Below, piece by piece: positions 59,401 through 64,000 of a stretch of 64,000 nt of DNA (position 1 is its first letter; the number at the start of each line of letters is the position of its first letter). Source of the DNA: Watersipora subatra (Eukaryota; Bryozoa; Gymnolaemata; Cheilostomatida; Watersiporidae); assembly GCF_963576615.1 (NCBI RefSeq), contig NC_088714.1:47711772-47775771 (forward strand), in the 5' to 3' direction. The notes beneath the pieces are model-generated. The model was not told the DNA's origin, made no database searches, and worked only from the letters and a program-made list of their open reading frames with translations. Position numbers and translations under genes: made by a program.

Positions 59401-62322
59401 TTACTAGCTGGTACATGTATAGGCACTGCTGCCAATTCACCCTCTAAAAATAAAAAGGCGAAATGTAAGAACACTTTGCAACAGAGCATTGGGTCTGGTC
59501 CTGCTACAATTCATAGTTTGTCTGCTCTGCAAAGACACCAGAGTCCCGCCAGGGATATCATTGACTTATATAAATGTTCTTTTCTTTATTCCGGGTACAA
59601 TGGCAATTTCCTGTTTAAACAAGTGTGGTCCCTTGGCCTCCATCTTTGTTTGACAAGAATGCTTCATGAATGTGACATCATTGTTCTTGAAATCAATGGG
59701 GTATCATTACAACTCATGTACAAATGCCTGCCTCTGAGCATTTCATGGTCGTTTAGACAAATGAGAACATTTTAAAAAATGCATTTATGCTGAGGCTACA
59801 TACTTATATCCTTCCAAATAAGTGCATACAGCCAAATCTTTAAATACAAATTAATTCATACCAGGATCAAATATTTTCATAAGAATGTACATTAATTCGC
59901 TCAACAGACAAAAGAATAATGTCTAGATAAAAATGCCGATTATCACATGGACCAGCAAAATGCACCATTTATGAATGCACCATTTACGAATGCACCATTT
60001 ACGAATGCACCATTTACGAATGCACCATTTACGAATGCACCATTAACAAATGCACCATTTACGAATGCACCATTTACGAATGCATCATTAACGAATGCAC
60101 CATTTACGAATGCACCATTTACGAATGCACCATTAACGAATGCACCATTTACGAATGCACCATTTACGAATGCACCATTTACGAATGCACCATTTACGAA
60201 TGCACCATTTACGAATGCACCATTTACGAATGCACCATTTACGAATGCACCATTTACGAATGCACCATTTACGAATGCACCATTAACGAATGCACCATTA
60301 ACAAATGCACCATTTACGAATGCACCATTAACGAATGCACCATTTACGAATGCACCATTTACAAATGCAACATTAACGAACAATTTTTAAACTACATTAA
60401 AAATAAATAACTGGTGAACAGATCTGATCTTACCTTGGAGACAGAAAAACAACGGTCCAGTTTTGCTGGTGCAAGAGATATACTGAGTATTCATACAGCG
60501 AAACACCTCGGATAGGGCTGCAATACCATCATGGAAACAGCCGTGTTACTCTCATTCTGCTGTGATTCAATATCACTGTGTGGAAGTGAAACACCTGCAC
60601 AATCTTATTGCCTTAGAAATGGCCTTAGCGACCAACTACGACGCACTTGTGTTTGCGCATCAGTTAAAGATACAACCTTGACATAGGCATCACACAATCA
60701 TCCCTCTACTATAGCGACCCATGAAAACATGATCCACTTGTCGGCCCGGAGTAGCTCTTTGGCACTGGTGCACCCAGGTGTAGCTGCAAAATCACTTTAC
60801 GGAAACTTAGTAAGAGACAAACAGACAATGTACAAGTAGAGATGGCGATAGGAACAAATAACTCAACTACTCAAACTTAAATAAAATAAATTAATTTAAC
60901 TTGTTTATATTTTATATTTTGAACTTTTACTAAATTTTCTCGCCAGCATCTACACTTTTACTCAAATCAGACTTCCTTTTCTATGCATCACCTAATTTTG
61001 CTATGTGCAAACATTGTATGCTGGATATTGCTTCAGAAGTGGCATCCAATATGTGCTCTAATTCTATCTGTGAAAATTTTTATGTAAAGGCAAAGGTTTG
61101 ACATAGTTTTTATGTATAAGCAACGGGTTGTACTTGGTAAATGCAAAGTATCGAGTAACCAAGTGATGTACAGTGTCCAACTTAACAATGTACAGAAGAA
61201 ACAGATCTGAGCTGAATAGCTTTAAATATATTATCAGTAGATATAAATGGCTGCGTTAGTGGCGGATTAAATAAAATAAAATTCACATTGTCAGCTGTTC
61301 TAATTAATTCCTTTTCTGACTGATGTTGAACAGTATGTCCAATTGAATATACAAAGTGTAGATAAGCATGGAACTAAGCCATTAGAACATAGGCTTGAAT
61401 TCTGTCCCTGAATTGTGTCAATTGCGTAGATGTGTGTAAGTCAGTAAATGTGTTAATCGGTAAATGTGTCATATCAGTTAATGTGTCACATCAGTACATG
61501 TGTCACATCAGTACATGTGTCATATCATAAAATGTGTCACATCAGTAAATGTATCACATCAGCAAATGTGTCATGTTAGTAAATGTGTCACGTCAGTAAA
61601 TGTGTCATGTCATAAAATGTGTCACATCAGTGAATGTGACACATTTTATTACATGTGTCATGTCAGTAAATGTGTCACATCAGTAAATGTGTCACATCAG
61701 TAAATGTGTCACATCAGTAAGTGTCCTGTCAGTAAATGTGTCACATCAGTAATGTGTCATGTCAGTAAATGTGTCTTATCAGCAAACATGTCATGTCAGT
61801 AAATATGTGTGCAATGTAATGTCACCATTTACCATATTACACTATTATAGCTTAATATAGCTGTTTCTCATAAACAGGAAAATACATAATGATAAGATAA
61901 TCATATATTGAATTATTGGCCCCAATGCTGTTGTTCACACTAAAATATATTTGCAGTTTGGTCAACAGGTGGCACATTTGATCCCAGCATTTGATCATGT
62001 GATTACAACTACCTAAAAAATCATCCAATGACATCAGAGCCCACATAAAAATGTTGACTATTAATTCTTTTTGACAGTTGACTCATGGCTAGAAGGATCC
62101 AACAATGAAACTAACACAGTTGATACTGGCTTTTCGAGTGCGACAAGTGACCGTATATACTACGGCAGGAAGAAAACGGGTGACACAATGCGAAGCTCTG
62201 CCGTTACCTCACTCAGTGCTGTAGACAGTTGTAACGCCTACAAAGAATCTCATGAGAATTTAAGGACAACTTCCATACTAGCGCCGCAAACCAGAAAAGA
62301 AGACGATTTCTATGACACCTGA
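56307..62322 (+). CDS. STMND1: Stathmin domain-containing protein (STMND1-like)
   Basis: The CDS joins 56307-56487, 57501-57568, 57951-58034, 58448-58558, 58763-58943 and 62078-62322. All junctions keep one frame over 870 nt (289 residues). It starts MGCASSVSV: Gly2 and Cys3 form a classical N-myristoylation plus palmitoylation signal, so membrane attachment is expected. Residues 61-195 resemble the stathmin/SCG10 domain: GIAFEVSLAE, then PPKRLS, LTAEELEEKLRLAERKR, then a long charged helix (KLKSAERQREQQQQQKHERQ). Stathmins bind tubulin dimers and regulate microtubule dynamics. The human family member STMND1 has the same MGC start and a similar length (about 276). The C-terminus (about 209-289) is Ser/Thr-rich without a known domain. 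The function is inferred from the family. Confidence 0.8.
56580..56797 (-). repeat. tRNA-derived SINE, minus strand, in STMND1-like intron 1
   Basis: On the minus strand the head reads CTAGTACCCTGGCAGTTCAG, then AGATCGTCAGGTGCG. It is followed by an A-box-like ATCAGCTCAGCTGTTAGTG and a B box GAGTTCAAATCCC. Same family as 27170-27362 and 35031-35200. Confidence 0.75.
57501..57568 (+). CDS. STMND1: STMND1-like exon 2 (stathmin N-cap)
   Basis: Residues 61-83, GIAFEVSLAESKEGLKNPPK then RLS, corresponding to the stathmin segment that reads 'AFELIL...SPPKKK'. Donor tct|gtaagt, phase 0. Confidence 0.85.
57951..58034 (+). CDS. STMND1: STMND1-like exon 3 (stathmin helix start)
   Basis: Residues 84-111, including LTAEELEEKLRLAERKRNN, matching 'LSLEEIQKKLEAAEERRK' of stathmin. 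Confidence 0.88.
58448..58558 (+). CDS. STMND1: STMND1-like exon 4 (basic helix)
   Basis: Residues 112-148, a strongly basic helical stretch (ALESRKRSKRKRELMVAREL) flanked by ttcttag and gtaagt, phase 0 on both sides. Confidence 0.85.
58763..58943 (+). CDS. STMND1: STMND1-like exon 5 (end of coiled coil)
   Basis: Residues 149-209. Gln/Glu/Arg/Lys-rich helix followed by an acidic tail (LLLDEDILSDVEKDENFNND). Donor gatg|gtgagt, phase 1. Confidence 0.85.
59085..59390. repeat. About 56-bp minisatellite in STMND1-like intron 5
   Basis: Five to six units containing TGATCAAGGCACTA and AGCAGCACCTGCCA, with small indels. Confidence 0.88.
59950..60385. repeat. Highly homogeneous 15-bp minisatellite in STMND1-like intron 5
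   Basis: About 28 nearly identical units of ATGCACCATTTACGA, with variants ATTAACGA and ACAA. It opens frames of about 146 codons on both strands (NAPFT / FVNGA), which are repeat artefacts. Confidence 0.97.
60390..61425. other. Rest of STMND1-like intron 5, no gene seen
   Basis: There is a moderately GC-richer patch at about 60420-60830, including a minus-strand donor-like sequence near 60436, but no consistent exon could be built. Confidence 0.3.
61430..61805. repeat. 17-bp minisatellite in STMND1-like intron 5
   Basis: About 20 units of TGTGTCACATCAGTAAA with variants (TGTCATGTCAG, TCATATCAG). One segment contains a local inversion, GTGACACATTTTATTACA. Confidence 0.93.
62078..62322 (+). 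CDS. STMND1: STMND1-like exon 6 (stop codon)
   Basis: Residues 209-289, Ser/Thr-rich (STMND tail beginning VDSWLEGSNNETNTVDTGFS), ending KEDDFYDT and TGA. It lies 3.1 kb after exon 5, and the phase matches exactly. Confidence 0.78.
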
Positions 62323-63431
62323 TAACAAGCTGACAACGAAATGCAGGTGCTAGAAAAATCTCAGACATATTATAAACAAACAAAAAATGAACAAGTCTGT
62401 CCTCAACTAAATACAACAATTACCTTTCGAATATTGTACATCAAAGGATGGTGTCGAGAAGCTTTCACCAGTATTTACAGCAGACGCAGAGCACACATCG
62501 CTGACAGCGGATGACAGACTGTAACAGCAATATACAATTCTTTTGCCAGCAGATGTGTTTGTTGACTGCTGTCTGCTCATTTTTTAAAAACGCTCAAAAT
62601 GTCAAAATATGGAAGACAGCGCAAACTAATTGAAAAGTTCTGTCTTGCCCCTGTTTCATACCCATTGCAGTAATGACGACTATTTTGGTGCTATTTCCTG
62701 TATTTTACTTCAAGTATTGTCATGTCCTGTTTTGTAATCTTTTTATTGTCTAATTGCTCAATTGTTCCTACTCAGCTATAATTTCCAGGCGTGCAATATC
62801 TGTATGCCATCTAGTGCCTACCGTCATACGCTGCTATAGTCACTGGGACATTCTTTGCATACCGTCCAATTTCTATTTCCCCTCGTATACTTTGTGCTTA
62901 TAAGCATTGTAGGTGAGTGAATAATATATCACACTGTGTATTCATTACAACACAATGGAAGACTCGTGATTGATAATTCTGACCCCTGTGGCAAGCAGCC
63001 ATGCCCACATGCATACCGTCGCACTGGTGTTTATGTAATGTAGTGTAACCAATCGATATACTCCCGCAAATCATAAACATTATCAATAATTGTACACCAG
63101 ATGAGATATTTATAGATACGACATCCAATATTCTCTTACAAGCCGCACTAAATCTTGCTAAATACATTGCTTCGTCAAAAGATGAATGGAGATAGTATCT
63201 GCAAACGGCTAAACAGAGGAGATAGTAAACGTGATAAAAACAACCTGCCCAGAGTTGTCAGGCATCAAATGGTGCCGTTTCTGGTAGTAGTGACCGTGAC
63301 CTGTTAGGTAATGTCATCAGCTCTGCAGCCACATGTTACCGGTTACATTGAGTGGCGCCAGATGTAAAATGGTAAAATAATAGTTATAATTTTATCCTCA
63401 GGTCAGCTGTATGTCATTTGTGCTCCGAAAG
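62323..63431. other. 3' flank of the STMND1-like gene
   Basis: Contains the presumed 3' UTR. No canonical polyA signal was found close to the stop, and no further exon is supported. Confidence 0.35.
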
Positions 63432-63870
63432 ATAAACTTACACAAGTGTTTTCTAGATTTTATCAGAAAGTATCGCTATTTTTCTACCATTTGTCATTGT
63501 TTTTGATGTTTGAAGTGATCTGATTGCCAGGATGTTTCTAGATTAAAATCAATATAACTTCATCGCAATTGAAACACTCAGAAGAGAAATACATGCAAAA
63601 TGACGTCACTAGTTGTTGTCATTGTGATGGTTGATATCGGTTATTGCGTTCACGTTGAAGCGTTAGACGTCTCCATTCTGTCAGCCCTTTACAACTATAG
63701 AAGTCGTGATCGCACTTGTGCTTGCTCTGAGCGTTTTAATCAAATTTTGCTGATTTTATTCTTAAAACATCCTGGCAATCAAATCACCTCAAACATAAAA
63801 AACAATTGAAATGATAGAAAAAAACTGATACTTTTTGATAAAATCTATCAAAAATTTTGTGTAAGTTCAT
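63432..63870. mobile_element. Fold-back element with about 130-bp inverted arms
   Basis: Left arm (about 63432-63565) and right arm (about 63740-63870) are inverted copies. Shared blocks include AACTTACACAA at the outer ends and TGATTGCCAGGATGTTT in inverted pairing near the inner ends. The interior (63590-63740) matches 24645-24800. There is no coding sequence. Confidence 0.8.
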
Positions 63871-64000
63871 ATTTAAAAACAGATAAACAGGAATAGAAAG
63901 GTCCTCTGATTTGACTCTGCCACTACGAGAAGAGAGAAGCAGCTGAGTTCTCATAGTCTCCAAGAGGTGACATATCGTTACCATTCAGTAGTTGGTATCA

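Noticed and set aside
59943-60390. 146-147-codon NAPFT / FVNGA ORFs
   Set aside because: Product of the 15-bp minisatellite in the last STMND1-like intron.
60425-60560. Minus-strand exon near a GTAAGA donor
   Set aside because: A short open stretch exists, but an in-frame stop lies just upstream without a good acceptor and no partner exon fits.
61430-61805. CRISPR-like array
   Set aside because: Units are contiguous 17-mers with no unique spacers and the genome is eukaryotic.

Overview
This window looks like ordinary nuclear DNA from an AT-rich, intron-bearing invertebrate. The evidence is spliced genes with GT-AG introns (one GC-AG), bilaterian gene families, tRNA-derived SINEs, fold-back DNA transposons and many minisatellites. 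A lophotrochozoan such as a mollusc or bryozoan fits best, but that placement is an inference. I see no operons, CRISPR arrays, rRNA genes or intact viral genes.

Two genes can be modelled from start codon to stop codon, with every splice phase consistent. (1) 18134-46174 (+) is a Smaug/SAMD4-type translational repressor: 16 coding exons, 2250 coding nt, 749 residues. It has the Smaug N-terminal region (exons 3-5), an RNA-binding SAM domain (exons 10-11), a PHAT-like region (exons 12-13) and a conserved C-terminal motif (exon 15). (2) 56307-62322 (+) is a stathmin-domain protein with an N-terminal Met-Gly-Cys lipidation signal, resembling STMND1: 6 coding exons, 289 residues.

Three partial genes are weaker. 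They are the 3' part of a (+) gene at 674-1797 ending in a Cys-x2-Cys zinc-finger-like exon, a terminal (-) exon at 5730-5895, and a probable first (-) exon at 49503-49736. A degraded carbohydrate sulfotransferase C-terminus lies at 51926-52108.

Layout: 1-1.8 kb holds the partial zinc-finger-like gene. 1.8-18 kb is mostly intergenic and carries a GC-rich hairpin cluster, a TIR element (3449-4245), a long polypyrimidine tract, the terminal (-) exon and two TTAA-ended fold-back elements (10204-10999 and 11947-12862). 18.1-46.2 kb is the Smaug gene, whose introns carry SINE copies, a TIR transposon with an AGTAGGGGAGAAGTGGGTAA end (42521-43918), perfect palindromes and many tandem arrays. 46.2-56.3 kb is a gene-poor gap. 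56.3-62.3 kb is the stathmin-domain gene, with three large minisatellites in its last intron. Another fold-back element lies at 63432-63870.

The most unusual aspect is the density and variety of short-period minisatellites (15, 16, 17, 18, 21, 23, about 30, 42, about 56 and 74 bp). Those with a period divisible by three create long spurious ORFs on both strands. I found nothing that qualifies as a new biological system. The items most worth a check are the repeat families, the non-coding palindromes and the orphan exons.
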